12,755 nucleotides of DNA from Candidatus Saccharimonadota bacterium (lineage in GTDB: Bacteria > Patescibacteriota > Saccharimonadia > Saccharimonadales > Saccharimonadaceae). The notes beneath the pieces were generated by a model that did not search any database, was not told where the DNA came from, and saw nothing but the letters and a program-made list of their open reading frames with translations. The stretch spans positions 1-12,755 of the forward strand of contig CAJPLU010000024.1 of NCBI GenBank assembly GCA_905371595.1, in the 5' to 3' direction. Position 1 is the stretch's first letter, and the number at the start of each line of letters is the position of its first letter. The position numbers and the translations under genes are program-made. Positions 6,671-12,755 of this stretch are shown piece after piece.

Positions 6671-7159
6671 ATGATTTATGCATTTATTGATGCGCAAAAC
6701 GTCTATAAAGGCGTACAGAGTGATGGTTGGTTACTGGATTGGCGCAAGTTCCGCGTGTATTTGCGCGATAAGTATCGGGTAGAGAAAGCATTTATTTTTA
6801 TCGGATATATGTCGCAGTATCAGGATTTATATTCATTACTACAAGAAAGCGGTTATATTTTGGTATTTAAGCCGGTTGTAGTGTACGGTGCTGGCGAGGT
6901 CAAGGGTAATGTCGATGCTGAGTTAATTGTCGAGTGTTGGCGACGAGAGAAGGAATACTCGCAGGCAATTATTATTACTGGCGACGGAGATTTTACGCCG
7001 TTGGTAAAAATATTGCAGGATAAGGATAAGTTTATGCGCGTTATCGCGCCGAATAGGAAGTACGCCTCAAGCTTGCTCAGAAAGGCGGTCGGTAGCCATA
7101 TTACCTTTATGCAGGAGATTTCGCAAAAAGTTAAGCGCAGAAAGGGGCTAAAAAGATGA
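6671..7159 (+). CDS. NYN-domain (PIN-like) ribonuclease, LabA/DUF88 family
   Basis: A 162-residue protein that is almost entirely one NYN domain. It starts YAFIDAQNVYKG (D7 and N10), then GNVDAELIVE (D82) and IIITGDGDFTPLV (D105, D107), which are the conserved acidic residues that hold the metal ion in PIN-like nucleases. The basic tail (KVKRRKGLKR) could help bind RNA. NYN proteins of this size are usually single-domain ribonucleases acting on tRNA or other RNAs, though the target here is unknown. The start ATG has a good ribosome-binding site (aaggag, 6659-6664). It lies 24 bases after the broken phosphatase gene and may share its transcript; a weak hairpin follows. Confidence 0.82.
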   Translation: MIYAFIDAQNVYKGVQSDGWLLDWRKFRVYLRDKYRVEKAFIFIGYMSQYQDLYSLLQESGYILVFKPVVVYGAGEVKGNVDAELIVECWRREKEYSQAIIITGDGDFTPLVKILQDKDKFMRVIAPNRKYASSLLRKAVGSHITFMQEISQKVKRRKGLKR

Positions 7160-7164
7160 AAAGA

Positions 7165-7196
7165 CCCCGCAGGGACAAACCACGGCGAGGGATTTT
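7165..7196 (+). terminator. Possible weak terminator after the NYN gene
   Basis: CCCCGC (7165-7170) pairs with GCG-a-GGG (7185-7191) with one bulged A, 14-base loop, then attttc. Six pairs and a short T run make it doubtful. The rest of the gap to ileS is AT-rich (tatatagaat near 7216-7225 could be a -10). Confidence 0.35.
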
Positions 7197-7253
7197 CAAT
7201 ATTGAATACTTTCATTATATAGAATATGACGATAAAAAGCAAGGAGGAAAATT

Positions 7254-10200
7254 ATGAAATTCAAACACGGAACACGCCGTCGCGCGGCAGAATACGAAAA
7301 AGACTGGGTGCAACGCTGGAAGGATGATCAGACGTTTGAAAAGTCAGTGGCGCAGCGGTCGGCAGATAATGCCTACGTTTTTTACGACGGGCCGCCGTTT
7401 ATTACTGGCGTGCCGCATCATGGTACGTTACTGAGCTCAATCGTTAAAGATGCGGTGCCGCGCTACTGGACAATGAAAGGCAAGCGCGTGGAGCGCCGCT
7501 GGGGTTGGGACTGTCATGGGCTGCCGGCAGAGAATTTCGTCGAAAAGCAGATGAATATTATGGATCGGCGGCAGATTGTGACGAATAGCGACCAGTCAGC
7601 ACCGCTGGATAAGGACGGTAATCCTTTGCCAACTATCAGTCTGGAAAAATACATTAACAAGGCGCGCGAAAGCATGGTGGCCAACAGCGAGACGTGGCAG
7701 GGCGTGATCGACCGCATCGGTCGTTGGGTAGATTTCAAAGGTGCCTACCGCACCATGGACAAGGATTTTATGGAGAGCGTCTGGTGGGCGTTTAAACAGC
7801 TGTATGAGGCTGGCAAGATCTACGAAGGTGAAAAGGTGCTGATGTACGACACCAGGTTTGCCACCCCGGTCAGCAAGGCCGAAGTGACTATGGATAATGA
7901 CGCCTACCAGACGGTGACTGATCCGAGTGTGTATGTGAAATTTAAGCTGCTTAGTGGTAACACGAGGCACAAGATAACGTTAGACAAAAGCTCAAAGATC
8001 TTGTTTGTGTGCAATGCAAATGTTGTCCGTTCACAGATGGCGCAGGCTTTTTATAATCACTTCACCAAGACTCAGAATGCCGATTCGGCTGGCGTTAACG
8101 CAGAGAAGTATCCTACCGCTAAGATACCGACAGTTGCGGATTTTGATGCTCATCTCGTTGCTAAGAATCTTGATCCGCTGGCGGTTATTGACTTAATGCG
8201 AGAGAAAGGTATCGAAGTCGGAGCTAGCCAACGGACACAGCTGACGAAGGATATGCTGTGTGATTACGACCTTGTCGTTAATATCGCTAATCGCAACCAG
8301 ACGCCGGATTGGCTAAAGGGTGATAACGTTGTTTGGTGGAAAATTGAGGATCCTCATGCCGAAAGTCGAGAGCTGGCAGAATTGGCGTGTGACGAAATCG
8401 AAAAGCGAGTCAAGAAGTTGATTAGCGGTGAGGTAGTTGATGATATCGAAGGTGATGATGTCAATGTCCTCGCCTGGACGACCACACCATGGACGTTGCC
8501 AGCTAACCTGATGTTGGCCGTCAATCCAGAGATGATGTACTGCGAAGTGTTGGTGGGGGGTGAGAAGCTAATCATCGCTGAGGAAGCGTTGGAGCGCACC
8601 CTGCAGGACGAAAAGCACCAGCCACTTGATTACGAAGTGCTGCGCACCTTCCCGGGTAGTGAATTGGTGGGCAAAAAGTATCAACCGCTCGATACCGGCT
8701 CGACCTGGCCAGAGAATGACAAGATTCACACTATTTACGCGGCGGATTTCGTTTCGCACGAGTCGGGTACGGGTATTGTGCATATCGCGCCGGCCTATGG
8801 TGAGGATGACTTTGAACTTGGTAAAGCCAATGGCATCGCGCCCTTCCATGTGATCGACGATAACGGTTACTACACCGATAGCAATTACAAAGGCCTGGAG
8901 GTATGGGAAAATAATAAATTCATCGCCAAAGACCTGAAAGAAAAGGGCGCGGTGTGGAAGATTGAGTACATTCGCCACGAATATCCGTTCAATCCGCGCA
9001 GCAAGCAGCGCATCATGTACCGGGCCATCCCCAGCTGGTTCTTCGACATTCAGGGGCAAAAGCCGCTCATGCTGGATGAGAACGAGCATATCAATTGGTT
9101 CCCGGCTCACCTGAAGCATGGCCGCTTTGCCAAGAATATTGAGCAAGCACCAGACTGGAATCTGAGCCGCGATCGCTTCTGGGCGACGGCTATGCCGGTG
9201 TGGAAGGGCGACCGCGGTACGGTGAGGGTGTTTGGCTCGTACGCAGAGCTGAAGGAGCTGAGCAGCGTGGCGCTGGATGATTACCACCGCCCGTGGGTGG
9301 ATGACATCACCTTTGAAATTGACGGTGAAAAGTTTACTCGCATTGATAAGGTGCTTGATTGTTGGTTCGAGAGTGGCAGTATGCCGTTTGCGCAGCTGCA
9401 TTATCCATTTGAAAACCAGGCCAAGTTTGAGCAGAATTACCCGGCGGACTTCATCGTTGAGTACATCGGCCAGGTGCGGGCGTGGTTCTACTATGTGCAT
9501 GCCGTCAACGTTGCCTTGGCCGAAATCGGTGCCTTTGGCGAGGCGGGTGAGCAGCATAAAAACGCCTACAGTAACGTCATCACCACCGGTGTGGTGGCGG
9601 GTAATGATGGCCGCAAGATGAGTAAGTCGCTCGGTAATTTTACCGACCCGAATGAACTGATGGATAAGTTTAGTGCCGATAGTTTGCGTTTCTTGCTGCT
9701 GAGCAGCCCGCTACTCAACGGTGAGGACTTTGCTTTGCACGACAAAGACGTGGGCGACGTGGCGCGCAAGCTAAGTATGATTTGGAATATGTATGATTTC
9801 TTTACTATGTATGCGGAAGTTGATGGCTGGGAGTTTGACGGCACGCTGATTGACCCGCTCAGTGGCAAGCCGGTTTGTACGTCCCTGTCATCCGCCGAAA
9901 CGGCTTCCGCACACCGGGAATCTCGCTCATCAGCCACAGGTGATACTGCGGAACTCGCTGCGCTCAAACAGTCCTCGTATATGCCTGATGCTGATAACCT
10001 CAATTCTCGGGCGCGTGCAGATGTTTCGGAGGATGAAGCGACGATCGGCTCCGTGACCAACCCCCTCGATATCTGGATTATCAGCCGCTTGCACGAGCTG
10101 GTGGCAGAGGTCGAGAAGCAGATGGATGCCTATAATATCCCTGATGCGCTGAGCCCGATGTTGCCATTCCTTGATGACGCGTCCAACTGGTATGTTCGCC

Positions 10201-10964
10201 GCAGTCGCCGCCGCTTCTGGAAGTCTGAAGATGATGGCGATAAGAACGATGCTTATCGCACGCTACATTACGTGCTGGTGCGCCTGAGCTATATTCTGGC
10301 GCCATTTACGCCGTTCTTGGCGGAGGAACTGTACCATAATTTGACGGGCGATGATGAATCGATTCATTTGAAGGACTGGTTGCCAGCGGGTGCGGTGAAC
10401 GAGCAGGTTCTAGCCGACATGTCCCGTACGCGTGAATTGATCAACAATGGTCTTAGTTTGCGGATGAAACAGGATGAGCACCAAGCATCAATCAAGGTTC
10501 GCCAACCGCTGCAATGTGCGGCATATGCAGGCGTGAAACTGACTGGCTACTATGAGCAAATCATGGCTGAGGAGCTCAATGTCAAGGAAATTCGCTGGAT
10601 TGAGAATCTAGACGAGCACTTGGCGGACTATGACGTGACCGAGGGCACGATCAAGCCAGAAAATTGGATCGAAATTAGCAAGCAATTGACGCCCGAGCTC
10701 AAACGCGAGGGCCTGATGCGCGAGATCATTCGCCACGTCCAGAGTGCGCGTAAAAAAGCTGGCTTGCAGGTTGACGACCGGATTGAGCTTGGCATCACTA
10801 GTAGCGACTCAGAAATCACCCAGGCTGTCGATATGTTTGCTGATACTATCAAGGCCGAGACGCTGGCTGTAAAGCTAGGCTCTGCGGCGGCGGACGATAT
10901 GGAAGAGTACGACGTTAAAGTTGACGGTAAACCGGTAGAAATTTATCTGAAGAAAGCTGATTAA
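7254..10964 (+). CDS. ileS: Isoleucyl-tRNA synthetase (type 2) with embedded LMW-phosphatase domain
   Basis: Charges tRNA-Ile with isoleucine in the cytoplasm. The class I signatures are present: the HIGH-type PHHGTL (HHGT at residues 55-58) after DGPPFITG, and KMSKS at 788-792. WGWDCHGLPAE and the absence of a C-terminal Cys zinc motif point to the eukaryote-like type 2 enzyme, a form often mupirocin-tolerant. The editing (CP1) domain has its Thr-rich AWTTTPWTLPAN (W408-W413). The protein is 1236 residues; family members run about 1030-1050. Two in-frame insertions account for the excess: about 170 residues (233-402), a phosphatase-like domain, and about 70 residues (866-934), Ser/Ala-rich. 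Outside them the protein looks intact, including the anticodon-binding region (NPLDIWIISRLHEL, SRRRFWKS). A strong Shine-Dalgarno (aaggagg) precedes the ATG. No T-box leads this gene. Confidence 0.97.
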   Translation: MKFKHGTRRRAAEYEKDWVQRWKDDQTFEKSVAQRSADNAYVFYDGPPFITGVPHHGTLLSSIVKDAVPRYWTMKGKRVERRWGWDCHGLPAENFVEKQMNIMDRRQIVTNSDQSAPLDKDGNPLPTISLEKYINKARESMVANSETWQGVIDRIGRWVDFKGAYRTMDKDFMESVWWAFKQLYEAGKIYEGEKVLMYDTRFATPVSKAEVTMDNDAYQTVTDPSVYVKFKLLSGNTRHKITLDKSSKILFVCNANVVRSQMAQAFYNHFTKTQNADSAGVNAEKYPTAKIPTVADFDAHLVAKNLDPLAVIDLMREKGIEVGASQRTQLTKDMLCDYDLVVNIANRNQTPDWLKGDNVVWWKIEDPHAESRELAELACDEIEKRVKKLISGEVVDDIEGDDVNVLAWTTTPWTLPANLMLAVNPEMMYCEVLVGGEKLIIAEEALERTLQDEKHQPLDYEVLRTFPGSELVGKKYQPLDTGSTWPENDKIHTIYAADFVSHESGTGIVHIAPAYGEDDFELGKANGIAPFHVIDDNGYYTDSNYKGLEVWENNKFIAKDLKEKGAVWKIEYIRHEYPFNPRSKQRIMYRAIPSWFFDIQGQKPLMLDENEHINWFPAHLKHGRFAKNIEQAPDWNLSRDRFWATAMPVWKGDRGTVRVFGSYAELKELSSVALDDYHRPWVDDITFEIDGEKFTRIDKVLDCWFESGSMPFAQLHYPFENQAKFEQNYPADFIVEYIGQVRAWFYYVHAVNVALAEIGAFGEAGEQHKNAYSNVITTGVVAGNDGRKMSKSLGNFTDPNELMDKFSADSLRFLLLSSPLLNGEDFALHDKDVGDVARKLSMIWNMYDFFTMYAEVDGWEFDGTLIDPLSGKPVCTSLSSAETASAHRESRSSATGDTAELAALKQSSYMPDADNLNSRARADVSEDEATIGSVTNPLDIWIISRLHELVAEVEKQMDAYNIPDALSPMLPFLDDASNWYVRRSRRRFWKSEDDGDKNDAYRTLHYVLVRLSYILAPFTPFLAEELYHNLTGDDESIHLKDWLPAGAVNEQVLADMSRTRELINNGLSLRMKQDEHQASIKVRQPLQCAAYAGVKLTGYYEQIMAEELNVKEIRWIENLDEHLADYDVTEGTIKPENWIEISKQLTPELKREGLMREIIRHVQSARKKAGLQVDDRIELGITSSDSEITQAVDMFADTIKAETLAVKLGSAAADDMEEYDVKVDGKPVEIYLKKAD
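7950..8459 (+). other. LMW-PTP/ArsC-like domain inserted in the IleRS editing domain
   Basis: Codons 233-402 of ileS. The core runs from about residue 248 to 395 (about 148 residues, the usual size of a low-molecular-weight phosphatase). KILFVCNANVVRSQMAQAF holds the CX5R(S) phosphate loop: C253 nucleophile, N256, R259, S260. Near the end KIEDPHAESRELAELACDEI has the DP general-acid motif (D366-P367) and the family's closing helix. RSQMA is closer to the arsenate-reductase-like branch (RSQMAEA) than to RSPMAE phosphatases. It lies between DPSVYVKFKL and the editing motif AWTTTPW, where other IleRS have a short loop. Base use looks more AT-rich than the flanking ileS. All catalytic residues are kept, so activity is plausible; the substrate is unknown. 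Confidence 0.88.
9846..10058 (+). other. Ser/Ala-rich insertion in IleRS, possibly repeat-derived
   Basis: Codons about 866-934, between GWEFDG and NPLDIWIISRL, where other IleRS join directly. The peptide (SLSSAETASAHRES, then AELAALKQSS) is low in complexity and predicted disordered by eye. The DNA has two related direct blocks, ggaatctcgctcat (9918-9931) and ggaactcgctgcgctc (9950-9965), and a gccgaaacggc palindrome (9894-9904). Its complement is also open in frame. It looks like an intragenic repeat element kept in frame. Confidence 0.6.
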
Positions 10965-10989
10965 GCTGCTAAATTACGACCAGGAGTAC

Positions 10990-11009
10990 ACCCTTATAAT
11001 TTCCAGGGT
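10990..11009 (+). terminator. Weak hairpin after ileS
   Basis: ACCCT (10990-10994) pairs with AGGGT (11005-11009) around a 10-base loop, then tttcttgg. Only five pairs; a tentative end for the ileS transcript. The loop contains tataat, which might instead be a -10 box. Confidence 0.25.
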
Positions 11010-11045
11010 TTCTTGGCCATATTTTCGCATAGGTTAATTAAGTGT

Positions 11046-11051
11046 TACGAT
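11046..11051 (+). promoter_or_regulatory. Candidate -10 box of galU, probable leaderless start
   Basis: tacgat ends six bases before the ATG at 11058, so transcription would begin at the start codon. No Shine-Dalgarno precedes this ATG and no convincing -35 is seen. The same layout occurs at 3602 and 4631. Confidence 0.4.
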
Positions 11052-11057
11052 AGAACT

Positions 11058-11891
11058 ATGAATACTATCACCAAAGCTATCATTCCAGTTGCTGGTTGGG
11101 GTACGCGGATGCTGCCGATTACCAAATCAATCGAAAAGTGTATGTTGCCGGTGGGGACGCGGCCAGTGGTTGATTATATAGTGCAGGATATAATTCGGGC
11201 GGGTGTCAAGGATATTTATTTCGTGGTTGGCGAGCAAAGCACTCAGGTGCAAAGCTACTATCGGTCAAATATTCAGTTGAACGATTATTTGCGGCGCGCT
11301 GGTAAACAAGACAAATTACCTCTTGTGGCGCCGCTACGCGATGTGCGAATACATTTTTTAACTCAGCCTGGTACGGGTGGTTACGGCACTAGCATTCCAG
11401 TGGGCTTGGCTAGCGAATTTATTGAGCCAGGCGAGTCGGCGTTTGTGGTGATGGGCGACCAATTTTTCTGGCGTGTTGACGGCGGTTCAAATGCGGCTGA
11501 TCTGGCAGAGTTGGTGGAGGCGCGCGGCTTGTCGGCTGGGTTATTGGGTAATCCTGTTGAGGAGGCACTTATCCCACAAACGGGCATTATCGAAACCGAC
11601 CAGCAGGGTAATTTTGTGCGCATCATTGAGAAGCCGAAGCTGGAAGACGCGCCAAGTAACCTCAGTAATTCAAGCTTCTACGTCCTTAATAAAGAAATTT
11701 TTGAGTTAGCACGGACATTGCCCGCCAATCCGCAGCGCGGCGAATTTGAGCTGACTGATGCCATCAATGCGTATATTGCGGGTGGCGGTATCATCGCTGT
11801 CGGTGAGGCCAAGGGTGACTACATGGAATGCGGCTCGCCCAGCGGTTGGCTGCGGGCGAATAACACCATGGCCGAGTTGCAGGCAAATTAG
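11058..11891 (+). CDS. galU: UTP-glucose-1-phosphate uridylyltransferase (GalU-like)
   Basis: A 277-residue protein of the sugar-nucleotidyltransferase family, making UDP-glucose from UTP and glucose-1-phosphate for glycolipids and surface polysaccharide. The start at ATG 11058 gives MNTITKAIIPVAGWGTRMLP, the proper family N-terminus; a TTG at 11013 is in frame but would add an untypical extension. The nucleotide loop is GWGTRMLPITKSIEKCMLP (family GxGTRxLPxTKxxPKExLP, so here PKE is replaced by EKC). Others are QPGTGGYGTSIPVGLA, VVMGDQFFW (metal-binding D), IIEKPKLEDAPSN and GEFELTDAIN. The end reads YMECGSPSGWLRANN where GalU has a GTPxGYLxAN pattern. The set of motifs makes the family certain, but some variation leaves the exact sugar open. 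Confidence 0.85.
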   Translation: MNTITKAIIPVAGWGTRMLPITKSIEKCMLPVGTRPVVDYIVQDIIRAGVKDIYFVVGEQSTQVQSYYRSNIQLNDYLRRAGKQDKLPLVAPLRDVRIHFLTQPGTGGYGTSIPVGLASEFIEPGESAFVVMGDQFFWRVDGGSNAADLAELVEARGLSAGLLGNPVEEALIPQTGIIETDQQGNFVRIIEKPKLEDAPSNLSNSSFYVLNKEIFELARTLPANPQRGEFELTDAINAYIAGGGIIAVGEAKGDYMECGSPSGWLRANNTMAELQAN

Positions 11892-11920
11892 TTGCACGTA
11901 TTATCCATCTCTGTTATAAT
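11892..11920 (+). promoter_or_regulatory. Near-consensus sigma-70-type promoter of rplU
   Basis: TTGCAC (11892-11897) and TATAAT (11915-11920) with a 17-base spacer. The -35 touches the galU stop codon. Transcription should begin near 11927, giving a leader of about 29 bases with the Shine-Dalgarno aagga before the ATG. Confidence 0.85.
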
Positions 11921-11955
11921 TGGTCACTGATAGTAAATATATTTTAAGGAACGAA

Positions 11956-12261
11956 ATGAAAGCAGTCGTAAAAATCTCTGGCAAGCAATACGTTGTTAGC
12001 GAAAAAGAGTCCCTCTTGGTGGATCTCCTCCCTGAAGGCACAAAAGAACTCACTCTCGACGCACTTTTAGTGATTGATGGTGATAAAACAAAAGTTGGTA
12101 CGCCGACCGTGAAAGGCGCAGTGGTAAAAGCGAAAGTCGTTGAGGCGGAAGTCAAAGGCGATAAAATCCGCGTCATTCGCTACAAAGCTAAAAAACGCGT
12201 TCACAAAGAAAACGGCCATCGTCAAAAATATAGCCGTATCGAGATTACGTCGATTAAATAG
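11956..12261 (+). CDS. rplU: 50S ribosomal protein L21
   Basis: A 101-residue protein, the normal length. It begins MKAVVKISGKQYVVSEKESL (family KQY near the start) and carries VGTPTVKGAVVKAKVVEAEV, then the RNA-binding YKAKKRVHKENGHRQKYSRI with the conserved K-x-HRQ-x-Y-S/T motif. L21 binds 23S rRNA in the large subunit. The start is the ATG at 11956 with Shine-Dalgarno aagga; an upstream in-frame ATG at 11920 would lie on the -10 box. In most bacteria rpmA (L27) follows directly; here a terminator and parA follow. Confidence 0.97.
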   Translation: MKAVVKISGKQYVVSEKESLLVDLLPEGTKELTLDALLVIDGDKTKVGTPTVKGAVVKAKVVEAEVKGDKIRVIRYKAKKRVHKENGHRQKYSRIEITSIK

Positions 12262-12277
12262 TAGATACAAACTTGAT

Positions 12278-12309
12278 AAATTACCCTGTTCTCTGAAGCA
12301 GGGCAATTT
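12278..12309 (+). terminator. Terminator after rplU
   Basis: aaatt-a-ccctg (12278-12288) pairs with caggg-c-aattt (12299-12309), ten pairs and one mismatch, 10-base loop. The A/T-rich outer stem would serve as terminator in either direction. Confidence 0.7.
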
Positions 12310-12328
12310 CATATTTACTAGATGTTTG

Positions 12329-12337
12329 TGGTATAAT
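12329..12337 (+). promoter_or_regulatory. Extended -10 promoter of parA
   Basis: TG-g-TATAAT with TATAAT at 12332-12337. Transcription should begin near 12344, leaving a leader of about 23 bases that includes agaggg as ribosome-binding site. Confidence 0.65.
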
Positions 12338-12366
12338 TAAACGTAAGCAGAGAGGGCAGATAAACA

Positions 12367-12755
12367 GTGGCATCTATCATAACGGTTACCAATCAGAAAG
12401 GCGGCGTGGGCAAGACAACAACGTCAATCAATCTGGCTTACTATCTGGCGAAGATGGGCAAGCGGACTCTATTGATTGATTTCGATCCGCAGGGCAATGC
12501 AACTAGCGGCTTAGGTATTGATAAGCAGAGTTTAGAAGTGACTATCGCCGATGCTATTCTTGGCCGTAAAAAATTAGTAGAAGTAACAATCCCAACCGAG
12601 TTTGATAACCTATCGTTGGTGCCTGCTGTGCCAACCTTAGCTAATACCGAAGTAGAGCTGGCTCAGACTGATTATCGTTTCAGCCGCCTGAAATATGCTA
12701 TCAAGGCTTGCACCATAGAGTACGATTACATTATCATTGATTGTCCGCCGAGTTT
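12367..12755 (+). CDS. parA: ParA/Soj chromosome-partitioning ATPase (3' end missing)
   Basis: Begins with GTG at 12367 (MASIITVTNQKGGVGKTTTS) and runs off the window after 129 codons. The deviant Walker A motif KGGVGKTT (11-18), the A' motif LLIDFDPQGNATSGLG (D40) and the Walker B segment YIIIDCPPS near the window end are all present. ParA binds DNA as an ATP dimer and moves the ParB-bound origin region to daughter cells. In most genomes parB follows; that lies outside. The family members often sit near the replication origin, so the window may be close to it. The GTG is favoured because agaggg lies ten bases upstream and the protein begins in the usual way. Confidence 0.93.
   Translation, partial: MASIITVTNQKGGVGKTTTSINLAYYLAKMGKRTLLIDFDPQGNATSGLGIDKQSLEVTIADAILGRKKLVEVTIPTEFDNLSLVPAVPTLANTEVELAQTDYRFSRLKYAIKACTIEYDYIIIDCPPS

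Noticed and set aside
7192..7253. T-box or attenuator upstream of ileS
   Set aside because: Only about 90 bases separate the NYN stop from the ileS start and no TGGNACC motif or antiterminator helix is present.
7950..8459. Intein inside IleRS
   Set aside because: The insertion has no Cys/Ser at its first residue and no His-Asn-Cys/Ser at its end, and its motifs are those of an LMW phosphatase.
8568..9557. 329-codon open frame on the - strand
   Set aside because: It lies wholly antisense to conserved IleRS sequence, its protein matches no known pattern, and no ribosome-binding site or promoter supports it; it follows from the codon use of ileS.
9566..10060. 164-codon open frame on the - strand, rich in Ser/Ala
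   Set aside because: Antisense to ileS and across the second insertion. The open complement is a property of the repeat-like segment, not evidence of a gene.

Overview
The window looks like chromosome from a small-genome bacterium of the Patescibacteria/CPR, most likely a Saccharibacteria (TM7) relative. The basis is indirect: compact, mostly + strand genes, type 2 (eukaryote-like) IleRS, surface proteins typical of Gram-positive-style envelopes (WxL-like domains, a DUF916-type partner, an LANTG sorting signal), and several genes whose -10 box sits so close to the ATG that the mRNA should be leaderless. TGA is used as a normal stop. This lineage call is inference; no marker search was possible.

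Region 1 (1-5400) is a cell-surface cluster. It holds the 3' part of an RCC1-repeat protein with a WxL-like C-terminus, an overlapping gene for a small LANTG-anchored protein, a short secreted WxL-like protein, then (after a terminator) a DUF916-type membrane-anchored partner and a LiaF-like four-helix membrane protein, ending at a strong 13-bp terminator. The two WxL-like proteins share the same C-terminal domain, so the cluster probably builds a non-covalent surface complex, perhaps used for contact with a host cell.

Region 2 (5387-7200) starts with an untranslated leader that I read as a T-box riboswitch: a perfect antiterminator with a TGGTACC bulge, preceded by a stem III-like hairpin. 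It controls a GNAT acetyltransferase gene that overlaps an inositol-monophosphatase-family gene. The latter has lost its middle and is out of frame, so it is a pseudogene. A NYN/PIN-like nuclease gene follows.

Region 3 (7254-10964) is ileS, 1236 codons against roughly 1030-1050 for the family. The excess is two in-frame insertions. One is a complete low-molecular-weight phosphatase/arsenate-reductase-like domain with CX5R and DP motifs intact, placed inside the CP1 editing domain ahead of its threonine-rich motif. The other is a Ser/Ala-rich segment of about 70 residues after the KMSKS region that looks like a repeat-derived insertion. The embedded phosphatase domain is the most unusual thing in the window.

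Region 4 (11046-12755) has a GalU-like nucleotidyltransferase gene, rplU with a near-consensus promoter and its own terminator, and the first 129 codons of a ParA/Soj ATPase gene. No tRNA, rRNA, CRISPR array or insertion sequence was seen.
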